From: Candidatus Zixiibacteriota bacterium
GTDB lineage: Bacteria; Zixibacteria; MSB-5A5; GN15; JAAZOE01
DNA: 32,670 nt
Direction of reading: 5' to 3'
NCBI GenBank assembly: GCA_023138975.1
Contig: JAGLON010000001.1
Location: 1-32,670 of the forward strand
The position numbers and the translations under genes are program-made. This document shows positions 24,564 through 31,404 of the stretch, one piece after another; position 1 is the stretch's first letter, and every line of letters starts with the position of its first letter. The notes under the pieces were generated by a model. That model was not told the origin of the DNA. It ran no database searches and saw only the letters and a list, made by a program, of their open reading frames with translations.

Positions 24564-24579
24564 CCATCATGGATGATGG
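24564..24579. repeat. Short palindrome upstream of the DUF3592-like gene
   Basis: CCATCAT-GG-ATGATGG is a perfect 7-bp inverted repeat 56 bases upstream of the preferred start of the next plus-strand gene, in the 24237-24634 spacer between divergent genes. It might be an operator; otherwise the spacer shows nothing notable. Confidence 0.35.
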
Positions 24580-24634
24580 GCCATCCAATACTTGACACTC
24601 GGTGTGCAATGGGTCAAGGGGAGATCGAGCTGGT

Positions 24635-25345
24635 TTGTTTTCTATAATAATCAAAGGGATGCTTATTATTTTTATGCTGGCAGGAATAGCCGGCATACTG
24701 TATGGAGTGTGGGAGATCTGGCGCACGGTCTCTTTTGTGTCAACTTCAACCGACACAGCCAAGGGAACCTTCGTCGGCTATCATCGGGAGATTCATAGAA
24801 CTACATCCTTCAGATCATACTCACCCTCCAATCCTAATATGCCAAGTACAACGACATCGAACACAGTGGCGACTTATCCGGAATTTACATATCGTTCCGA
24901 TTCTGGAGGAGAGCAGATTGTTCGTGAGGATAAAGTGCATGTATTCTCTGTTTTTAAGCCGGGAGAAGAGGTTGAGGTTTTACTTTCTCCGACTGATACT
25001 CCCCGGCTGGCTGGTTTCTATTCGCTTTATTTTCGTGACCTGATGATACTTGGAATGGGAGCTTTGGCGCTACTTTTGGCGTTGGTATTTTGGAACTTCG
25101 CATTGCCTCTTTTTCAGGGACAGCATCCGGTAACGGTATATGCAGAGGGGACGACTCCCGGTAATGACACAGTACAATCTAAAGACACAACGAAAAGCGT
25201 GGAAGAGCACTTTAACGGAATTTTGAATGAGGCGCTGGATTTTAAAGTCGGCCCAATAAAATTGCGTTATATTATTTATGGAACTCTGTCAATATTGGTA
25301 CTGGGGCTAATCTTGATGATATTTTTCGGATCCAATCGAACGTAG
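24635..25345 (+). CDS. DUF3592-like membrane protein
   Basis: From a TTG at 24635, ten bases after AAGGGGAG, the product has about 236 residues; a GTG at 24602 and an ATG at 24659 are alternatives. It has an N-terminal helix (MLIIFMLAGIAGILYGVWEIW), a soluble segment, a middle helix (LMILGMGALALLLALVFWNFAL) and a C-terminal helix (YIIYGTLSILVLGLILMIFFG). The segment AKGTFVGYHREI, then TYPEFTYRSDSGGEQIVRED and FKPGEEVEVLLSPTDTPRL, is the DUF3592 pattern, where a small beta domain lies between helices. Function is unknown in the family. It converges with the flavodoxin-like pair, 28 bases between stops. Confidence 0.75.
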   Translation: MFSIIIKGMLIIFMLAGIAGILYGVWEIWRTVSFVSTSTDTAKGTFVGYHREIHRTTSFRSYSPSNPNMPSTTTSNTVATYPEFTYRSDSGGEQIVREDKVHVFSVFKPGEEVEVLLSPTDTPRLAGFYSLYFRDLMILGMGALALLLALVFWNFALPLFQGQHPVTVYAEGTTPGNDTVQSKDTTKSVEEHFNGILNEALDFKVGPIKLRYIIYGTLSILVLGLILMIFFGSNRT

Positions 25346-25373
25346 CGTATTGTTAAGTTAGCTATATCTTGTG

Positions 25374-26051
25374 TCAGCCCTCATACGGACGATGTAGTAT
25401 AGTTTTTAGAACCCTGTTCTTTTTCGCTCTGCGTTTCCAGCCCCATCCGCCCATCAGGAGATATATCCACTTCGGTACCATCGGCTTTGCCATACTGTCT
25501 ATTGCTTCCTGCGGTACTGGATGGCCGAGAGCAATCGCCTCTGCGGTCAGATCGAGTGCTTTCATCACATTCTTAGTTGTCCTCTTGATCTTGAACAGAG
25601 GTTGACCGCCGATGGCTTCCCCTCCGCCCAGAGAGAGAGCCCCGGCCCATTTGAAACCAGCCTCCCGGGCAAATTGACGACAGATAGCAATCGCGGTATC
25701 GTTGTGATGTTGTTCGGGAAATCCGCAATTCGCAAGACACACCAGTGTCTGTTCTTTCAATTCGCTTTTCGCCTGTCGATGCCCGGCGATTTGCTCCAAT
25801 GATTTTATAACAGAATAAGGCAGACAATCCACAAACAGCGGAAAGGCGATGACAATGATATCAGCCCGGTCTGTTGATGATAGCAATCTTTCCCAGCTAT
25901 TTGACTTGAGTAACTTGTGAGCAAACAGAGTTTCTGTTTCATATCCGTTGCTTTGTAGGCGCTCAATGAGATATGTTCCTATTAATTCTGAGGTACTTAT
26001 CGTCTGTTTGGCGCTCCCAACCAGAAGGAGAATTCGTTTAACCTGATTCAT
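25374..26051 (-). CDS. Flavodoxin-fold NAD(P)H-dependent oxidoreductase-like protein
   Basis: This 225-residue protein has the flavodoxin/NADPH-FMN reductase layout: RILLLVGSAKQTISTSELIG at the N-terminus (phosphate-binding loop position), DIIVIAFPLFVDCLPYSVI in the middle, LVCLANCGFPEQHHNDTAIA, and a basic C-terminal tail WKRRAKKNRVLK. It probably binds FMN and takes part in electron transfer or quinone reduction; the substrate is unknown. The start overlaps the stop of the upstream gene by four bases (ATGA), so the two are translationally coupled and likely form a functional pair. Confidence 0.8.
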   Translation of the reverse strand: MNQVKRILLLVGSAKQTISTSELIGTYLIERLQSNGYETETLFAHKLLKSNSWERLLSSTDRADIIVIAFPLFVDCLPYSVIKSLEQIAGHRQAKSELKEQTLVCLANCGFPEQHHNDTAIAICRQFAREAGFKWAGALSLGGGEAIGGQPLFKIKRTTKNVMKALDLTAEAIALGHPVPQEAIDSMAKPMVPKWIYLLMGGWGWKRRAKKNRVLKTILHRPYEG

Positions 26052-26623
26052 TGTACGACTCCAATCTCATCAAGGAGCGATCGAATATTTTCCCTGATCG
26101 TCTCGGACTCTTGGTTTCTCAATACGACTCCGGCTGAGTGGGAAGGCGCATGAGCGTTGAGGGCATTGCGACTGACCAGAGTTGTGAAAATACGTTCGCT
26201 TTCTTTGTCCTCCTCAGGGAGGACACCGATACCAATAATATGGGGATAGCTATCATAGCGCTTCTTATGGTGAGTTTCCCCATTGATTTGCATGAAGAAC
26301 GGAGAAATCAAGCATATGATACGATCCAAGCCTTTCTTAAGATTGGAGGAATACCCGCCGAATGTTACTGGTGTCAGAAGTACTGACAGGTCACTCTGGA
26401 TAAACTGCCTTACAACTTCCCGCGCATCATCGTTGTGCCGACATTCTCCCGGTGTCTTAGTCCAACACTCGAAGCAGCCCAGGCAATACGCGATTTTCAT
26501 TTCATGAAGATCCAATGACTGGACCTCGAACCCACTGTCTGAGAGCTCGCTTGAGATAATGGTACTTATGTTGTCTATATCCCTGTCATCTTTTTCCGCA
26601 CCATTTAGGATTACTGCTTTCAT
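26048..26623 (-). CDS. Iron-sulfur flavoprotein-like NADPH-dependent FMN reductase family protein
   Basis: This 191-residue protein starts with MKAVILNGAEKDDRDIDNIS, a flavodoxin-like phosphate loop, and carries a compact cysteine motif C47-x2-C50-x2-C53-x7-C61. That fits the CX2CX2CX4-7C cluster-binding motif of archaeal and bacterial iron-sulfur flavoproteins, so a 4Fe-4S cluster beside FMN is likely. Further blocks are LTPVTFGGYSSNLKKGLDR, which fits the FMN site, and IIGIGVLPEEDKESE. The ATG follows AGGA by seven bases. It is the first gene of a two-gene operon with the flavodoxin-fold gene downstream and may pass electrons to it. Confidence 0.82.
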   Translation of the reverse strand: MKAVILNGAEKDDRDIDNISTIISSELSDSGFEVQSLDLHEMKIAYCLGCFECWTKTPGECRHNDDAREVVRQFIQSDLSVLLTPVTFGGYSSNLKKGLDRIICLISPFFMQINGETHHKKRYDSYPHIIGIGVLPEEDKESERIFTTLVSRNALNAHAPSHSAGVVLRNQESETIRENIRSLLDEIGVVQ

Positions 26624-26784
26624 ACTGCTATCCTATCCGACGTTCACAGGTTGAGTACATGCGTTATCCGACTATAAGATATACAGATCAACAATTAGGG
26701 CCGAGTGCCCCTTCGTAGCGACAGTTGTAATGGTGTCCAGTTGGTAATCTTAAAATAATCAAACCTGTCTCTTTATCCCAACAA

Positions 26785-26813
26785 AAAAGTCAGGATATAT
26801 ATCCTGACTTTTA
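26785..26813. terminator. Palindromic terminator cassette, copy A
   Basis: AAAAGTCAGGATAT is followed directly by its reverse complement ATATCCTGACTTTT, a 28-base perfect palindrome with A-rich and T-rich ends, so it can work on both strands. It lies 63 bases beyond the stop of the dockerin-tailed gene (minus strand). A flanking CTTTATCCCAACA (26771-26783) is also present beside copy B at 29175. The remainder of 26624-26875 holds a small hairpin (CAGGC/GCCTG at 26830-26846) and nothing else evident. Confidence 0.85.
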
Positions 26814-26875
26814 TGATTGTATCCATAGGCAGGCCGGTAAAGCCTGTCCTGATATTTTATGAAGTAATTTTACAA

Positions 26876-28906
26876 TTAGGGACAACAATTCAAATAAGGG
26901 GCCGATCCTTCTCTGAATATGAAATTGATCAGATACACAGCATCACCCATATTAACAGCCTCATCTCCATTAGCCTTTCCAGTACACAATGGACTCGGAG
27001 GTGATCCTGCCCTGAAGATAAAATTAATTAGATAAATGGCGTCGCCGAGATTCACATTTCCGTCTGCATTGGCATCACCACAAGGACGGTCTGCCGTATA
27101 ATCAAGGTCAAAAGTCTTAACTATGTCTGGAGCTTCACCAACTGTCAACGCCAATGCTGTCGGACTGGTATATCCGTCAAAATACGGAACATCAAAAGTC
27201 CAATCACCGTCACACAGATCAAAAGTATAGGTTCCGGTGGTACTGTCAATCTGAGCATTAACAAAATACCCATCCGCACCGCTTGTGCCCGTTCGAGCCG
27301 ACACTGTATAATAGGAGGCATTAAGTGGTAAAGGTAGATTATTAAGAGTCCCGCTCACGCGACAATGCGCTTCATTAATTGTAAACCCCAGACCGCTGGT
27401 GATATCGCCCGTCACAGTAATATTTCTCCAGGTCGGATCAGTGATATAACCATCAGCAAAAGCTCCCAATGTGTACGAACCTGTATCAGAGTAAAACGAA
27501 TATGCTCCGGCTCCAGCATTGGCACCATAACCTTCAACGCCGATATAGACATTGTCCCAGATAATGGGTCCGTCTTCAGGGTCCTGCGTGAGTGCACCAC
27601 TGATTAAATGACCGCTGATTAAATTAAATGAAACAGTGTCCCCCGGTGATACAGAGCTCATCGAAGAAGGGTTTGGGATCAAACCGGCAGGGAGAGGATA
27701 ATCTTCATCATAAGTTGCTATATTCACCCACCAGCCTGAATTGTCCAAAGTAGATACACCAATTCCTACAATATTGTCTGAACCAATTCCAGTTACCGAT
27801 TCGGCCCAACTGGACAGAGTCGCGGAACTGGCATCAACTCGATAACGGTTGGCCGGTAATCCGCCATTTTCCGTGATTTTGGCATATATCATAGCGTTTG
27901 TTTTAGTAAGAATAATATCATGCTGGAAGCTGGATAAGGTGTCATGGCTGAAATAGAACCGATCCTGAGACAAGTAAGCAGGGCTGTTTCTTGAATCGGA
28001 GTCCAAACTCCAATCACTCTTATCAGAGCTTGAGAAATAAATGACATATCTGCTGCTTGACGTAGTTACATACTTATTCAAACTACCCGATTGAGCAGAA
28101 ACAGATGTTTCGAATTGCAAAGCGGTGCCTGTTTCATCTTTTACAAATCCCCATACAGAATCTGCCGGGGATATATAGGTAAAATCATTACCAGTAATAA
28201 CTCCTGAAGCAGTCACGGAAATGTAATCCGGTGTAACAAAGTTCGGAACATTTGATGCCTCCAGGTAGAACTCAAGTCCCGTTCCGACAGCGCCAATATT
28301 AATCGAATACTGCCCCATATTGTTTGTAACTCCGGCAAATGCACCTTCATCACCGGTTTCAGTTTCCGCAAATACAATTCGATTAGCTAACAAACTGCTG
28401 GGTGAAGTGATTCCGGGAAGGAAGATTTGGCCCGTTAGCTGATTAGGTGGAGATGCCATTGCAGACATAGATAGGATTTTCTGAACCGATGCATCTGTAT
28501 CAATATCAGTTGCTTTAAATATATAATTACCCGGCTCTAACGATGCTTTAAAAACTTCACCTATACTCCACCCGTCAAGGATAGGATCTAATTCAGTAAC
28601 CGGGTTACCGTCAGTGATATTCTCTGACATCAATAAAATATCAGTTGACGGATCAATCGTTGAATTGGAGTTAGCGTCATACCAGATGACCCAATTTATA
28701 GTGGCTCCACTATCACAGTTTGCCCCCCAGGACAATTCATCACCTTGAGTCATCGTTGTTAGAGTCGTATCTCCGTTTATAGAAAAGAATATATAATCGG
28801 GTGCCGCCAAAACGGACTGATTGAAAAACAACACCGTTGCCAATAATCCACCTAAAGTAAACTTGAGTAGATTTTTTGAAATGGACTTCCTTATAGCAAG
28901 TTTCAT
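26876..28906 (-). CDS. Secreted multidomain protein with dockerin-like C-terminus
   Basis: This 676-residue protein has a signal peptide (KLAIRKSISKNLLKFTLGG then LLATVLFFNQSVLA). Several beta-rich segments follow, resembling carboxypeptidase-regulatory-like or transthyretin-like modules (for example LTGQIFLPGITSPSSLLANR with GAFAGVTNNMGQYSINI, and CRVSGTLNNLPLPLNASYY). About residues 608-676 form two dockerin-like repeats. The first, GDANADGNVNLGDAIYLINF, keeps the calcium-loop Asp/Asn pattern; the second, GKANGDEAVNMGDAVYLINF, replaces the first Asp by Lys and Gly by Glu. Cysteines near the ends (RPCGD and LNCCP) may join them. Such tails are typical of secreted proteins in the Zixibacteria-like FCB lineages and may attach the protein at the cell surface. 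ATG is preceded by AGGAGTG. Confidence 0.85.
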   Translation of the reverse strand: MKLAIRKSISKNLLKFTLGGLLATVLFFNQSVLAAPDYIFFSINGDTTLTTMTQGDELSWGANCDSGATINWVIWYDANSNSTIDPSTDILLMSENITDGNPVTELDPILDGWSIGEVFKASLEPGNYIFKATDIDTDASVQKILSMSAMASPPNQLTGQIFLPGITSPSSLLANRIVFAETETGDEGAFAGVTNNMGQYSINIGAVGTGLEFYLEASNVPNFVTPDYISVTASGVITGNDFTYISPADSVWGFVKDETGTALQFETSVSAQSGSLNKYVTTSSSRYVIYFSSSDKSDWSLDSDSRNSPAYLSQDRFYFSHDTLSSFQHDIILTKTNAMIYAKITENGGLPANRYRVDASSATLSSWAESVTGIGSDNIVGIGVSTLDNSGWWVNIATYDEDYPLPAGLIPNPSSMSSVSPGDTVSFNLISGHLISGALTQDPEDGPIIWDNVYIGVEGYGANAGAGAYSFYSDTGSYTLGAFADGYITDPTWRNITVTGDITSGLGFTINEAHCRVSGTLNNLPLPLNASYYTVSARTGTSGADGYFVNAQIDSTTGTYTFDLCDGDWTFDVPYFDGYTSPTALALTVGEAPDIVKTFDLDYTADRPCGDANADGNVNLGDAIYLINFIFRAGSPPSPLCTGKANGDEAVNMGDAVYLINFIFREGSAPYLNCCP

Positions 28907-28963
28907 TTTTTCACTCCTGAACTAAATCACACATAACTACACTGTTTGGTGAATAGCAAATCT

Positions 28964-28987
28964 ATGAGGCCTCGCAATATCGCCTCA
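28964..28987. repeat. Small hairpin in the leader of the dockerin-tailed gene
   Basis: TGAGGC and GCCTCA form a 6-bp stem with a 12-base loop about 60 bases upstream of the 28906 start. It is a weak candidate for a leader structure. The rest of 28907-29174 is AT-rich and otherwise featureless. Confidence 0.3.
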
Positions 28988-29174
28988 ACCGGCTATCATG
29001 GATATTATTTACCCATATATTACTATTACATATAGAATAAATACGTAAAAGCAGGAGTAATTTGAATGTTTTTTTTACAATATTGGATTAGAGAGTAAAC
29101 TCGCAGACACAAATTACAAATAGTGCACTCTGATATTGATTGATTTGTCTTTTAGACTCTCTCTTTATCCCAAC

Positions 29175-29206
29175 AAAAAAAGTCAGGATATGAATCCTGA
29201 CTTTTT
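29175..29206. terminator. Palindromic terminator cassette, copy B
   Basis: AAAAAAGTCAGGAT and ATCCTGACTTTTTT pair perfectly over 14 bp around the loop ATGA. The site is 23 bases beyond the typA stop on the minus strand, where the stem is followed by a T-run. It has the same stem sequence and the same flank (CTCTTTATCCCAACA, 29161-29175) as copy A, 2.4 kb away. Symmetric A and T runs should make it bidirectional. Confidence 0.88.
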
Positions 29207-29229
29207 TGATACCCGATTTATAAAGTCTA

Positions 29230-31143
29230 TTATGCGGAAAGCCTCGGCTGTATTCCATCGGGGCTGACATCTAACATGAGTCGGTTTTTCTCGGAACGTC
29301 TTCGTTTATCGAAATCCAAAATAGTTTTTCTGAGCCGAATATGTTTGGGAGTTACTTCAACCAGTTCATCATCTCGGATCCACTCCATCGCCTGCTCAAG
29401 AGACATCTTGCGAGGAACATCAAGTTTGACACCCATATCTTTGGTTGACGACCGATGGTTGGTCAGATGTTTCCGCTTGGTCGGGTTGCAGGTCATATCC
29501 TTGTTTCTTGAATTTTCGCCGACAACCTGACCGGTATAAATATTTTCCGCCGGTTCAATAAAAATAACCGACCGCTCTTGAAACCCTTCTAAGGCATAAG
29601 CCGTGGCAGATCCTGTTTCGAGGCTTACGACCGAGCCTTTGCTTCTTGATACAATATCACCACGCCAATGACCGTAGCCGATAAACCGGGATGACATAAT
29701 CCCGAGGCCTCTGGTGTCGGTTAAAAACTCCGACCGGTATCCGATCAAGCCCCGGGTAGGGATCTTAAATTCGATACGAATACTGTTGGTACCGGCATTT
29801 TCAAACGATTTCAACTCACCTTTACGTTTGGCCAGTTTTTCAATGATGATTCCCTGATGCTCTTCGGGAACATCAATAATAAGATGTTCAATCGGTTCCA
29901 GAACCTTTTCGTTTTCATCAAGATGAGTAATAACTTCCGGACGGGAAATACAGAACTCAAGTCCTTCACGCCGCATCTCTTCAATTAAAATTGCCAGATG
30001 AAGTTCGCCTCGTCCCGAAACTTTTACGCCGTCAGCACGTCCCAAATCTTCCATTCGAAGAGCAACGTTCACCCGCAATTCTCTTTCCAGTCGATCTTTT
30101 AACTGGCGGAGCATAATCGCGGTGCCATCCTGACCGGAAAACGGCCCGTTGTTGACTAAGAAGAACATTGAAAGAGTAGGCTCTTCTATCTCAAGCGGCT
30201 TTAATGCTTCAATAGTATCTTCATTTTGGGAAAAAGTATCGCCAATACTAATCGCCGGAGGTCCGGCTAACCAGACAATATCACCGGCAGATATTTCATC
30301 CGTCTTAACCCTTTTCAATCCCCGGGTAACCCACATGTGAGTACTCTTCACTCGTGAAGCACAATCTAACGCCCAACCTTTTTCCTGTGCCAGCGGATCG
30401 TTCAATTTTGTTACCATCCGGGTGAAATATTCACCTATTTTCAAACTGCCCCGGAGAACTCGACCGCAGCCTATTTGACCGATATAGTCGCTCCAGTCAA
30501 GAGAGCTGACCTGCATCAAAAATTCACCGTCCTGATTAACCGGCGGAGGAGGAACTTCGTCAATAATAGTCTGAAAGAGAATATCCATTCCTTTTGGCTG
30601 ATCTTTATCCAGATCATCTACAAACCATCCGTCAAGACCGGAACCGTACAGGACCGGAAAATGAGCCTGTTCATCGGTCGCGCCTAATTCTATAAAGAGG
30701 TCGAATGTTTTATTCAGGGCATAATCCGGTCGGGCGGTCGGGCGATCGACTTTATTGATAATGACAATCGGGCGAAGTCCGAGCTTCAAGGCGCGCATTA
30801 GCACATAACGGGTCTGAGGCATCGGCCCTTCGTTGGCATCAACCAACAGCAGAACCGAATCAACCATAGAGAGTACCCGTTCCACTTCACCGGAAAAATC
30901 AGCATGACCGGGAGTATCGATAATATTTATCAGATAATCATTCCAGGATACGGTGCAGTGTTTTGAACGAATCGTTATACCGCGCTCCCGCTCCAAGACA
31001 TTGTTATCCATCAGCCGCTCGGCGACTTCCTGGTTTTTGCGGAATGTCTGCGTAGCTTTAAAAACAGAATCTATAAGGGTCGTCTTGCCATGATCAATAT
31101 GGGCAACAATGGCAAGATTTCGGATTCGCGTAATATCAGTCAT
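29230..31143 (-). CDS. typA: Ribosome-associated translational GTPase TypA/BipA
   Basis: The product (637 residues from the ATG at 31141-31143, with AAAGGTG upstream; a GTG at 31155 lies on that ribosome site) is a full TypA/BipA. GTPase motifs: G1 AHIDHGKTT (14-22), G2 ERGITI, G3 DTPGHADF, G4 NKVDR, and G5 in the GSGLDGW region. EF-G-like domains II, III and V follow, then the TypA-specific C-terminal domain, with conserved GRGELHLAILIEEMRREG and PTRGLIGYRSEFL. TypA binds the 70S ribosome and assists 50S maturation and growth at low temperature or stress. The C-terminus is slightly extended and basic (RKTILDFDKRRRSEKNRL). It lies downstream of a DEAD-box helicase gene, another ribosome-assembly factor, but a terminator separates them. 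Confidence 0.97.
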   Translation of the reverse strand: MTDITRIRNLAIVAHIDHGKTTLIDSVFKATQTFRKNQEVAERLMDNNVLERERGITIRSKHCTVSWNDYLINIIDTPGHADFSGEVERVLSMVDSVLLLVDANEGPMPQTRYVLMRALKLGLRPIVIINKVDRPTARPDYALNKTFDLFIELGATDEQAHFPVLYGSGLDGWFVDDLDKDQPKGMDILFQTIIDEVPPPPVNQDGEFLMQVSSLDWSDYIGQIGCGRVLRGSLKIGEYFTRMVTKLNDPLAQEKGWALDCASRVKSTHMWVTRGLKRVKTDEISAGDIVWLAGPPAISIGDTFSQNEDTIEALKPLEIEEPTLSMFFLVNNGPFSGQDGTAIMLRQLKDRLERELRVNVALRMEDLGRADGVKVSGRGELHLAILIEEMRREGLEFCISRPEVITHLDENEKVLEPIEHLIIDVPEEHQGIIIEKLAKRKGELKSFENAGTNSIRIEFKIPTRGLIGYRSEFLTDTRGLGIMSSRFIGYGHWRGDIVSRSKGSVVSLETGSATAYALEGFQERSVIFIEPAENIYTGQVVGENSRNKDMTCNPTKRKHLTNHRSSTKDMGVKLDVPRKMSLEQAMEWIRDDELVEVTPKHIRLRKTILDFDKRRRSEKNRLMLDVSPDGIQPRLSA

Positions 31144-31234
31144 TTCTCTATGCACCTTTCAATGATCTAACTATCTGCAATGTAACATCTTTCAACTAAA
31201 TCTACCGATTAAACTTTCAGGGAATAATCAAGCA

Positions 31235-31267
31235 GAAAAAACCCGAACAGGTCTTGGTCTGTCCGGG
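31235..31267 (-). terminator. Rho-independent terminator in the typA leader
   Basis: On the minus strand CCCGGACAG pairs with CTGTTCGGG (nine pairs, one G-U) around an eight-base loop and is followed by six T residues. It lies 138 bases beyond the DEAD-box gene stop and about 90 bases before the typA start, so it ends helicase transcripts or acts as an attenuator ahead of typA. Confidence 0.85.
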
Positions 31268-31282
31268 ACGTTATACAACCCG

Positions 31283-31313
31283 ATTATAATAAGCTATAAT
31301 CTTATTTTGTCAA
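31283..31313 (-). promoter_or_regulatory. Sigma-70-type promoter in the DEAD-typA spacer
   Basis: On the minus strand a perfect TTGACA (31308-31313) and a perfect TATAAT (31283-31288) are separated by 19 bases, slightly longer than ideal. A 7-bp inverted repeat GATTATA / TATAATC (31282-31301) overlaps the -10 and might be an operator. The promoter points at typA, but the terminator at 31235-31267 lies between them. Confidence 0.6.
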
Positions 31314-31404
31314 TGACTATTTTCGCCCAGATAGCCCACCTTTTATAACCTGCTTACTAACTCATAACGCTATGTAATAATCTGTTTTACGGACATTTCA
31401 AGTT

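Noticed and set aside
24457..24762. Minus-strand frame of 101 codons in the spacer before the DUF3592-like gene
   Set aside because: It overlaps the start of that gene in antisense and shows no family resemblance or ribosome site.
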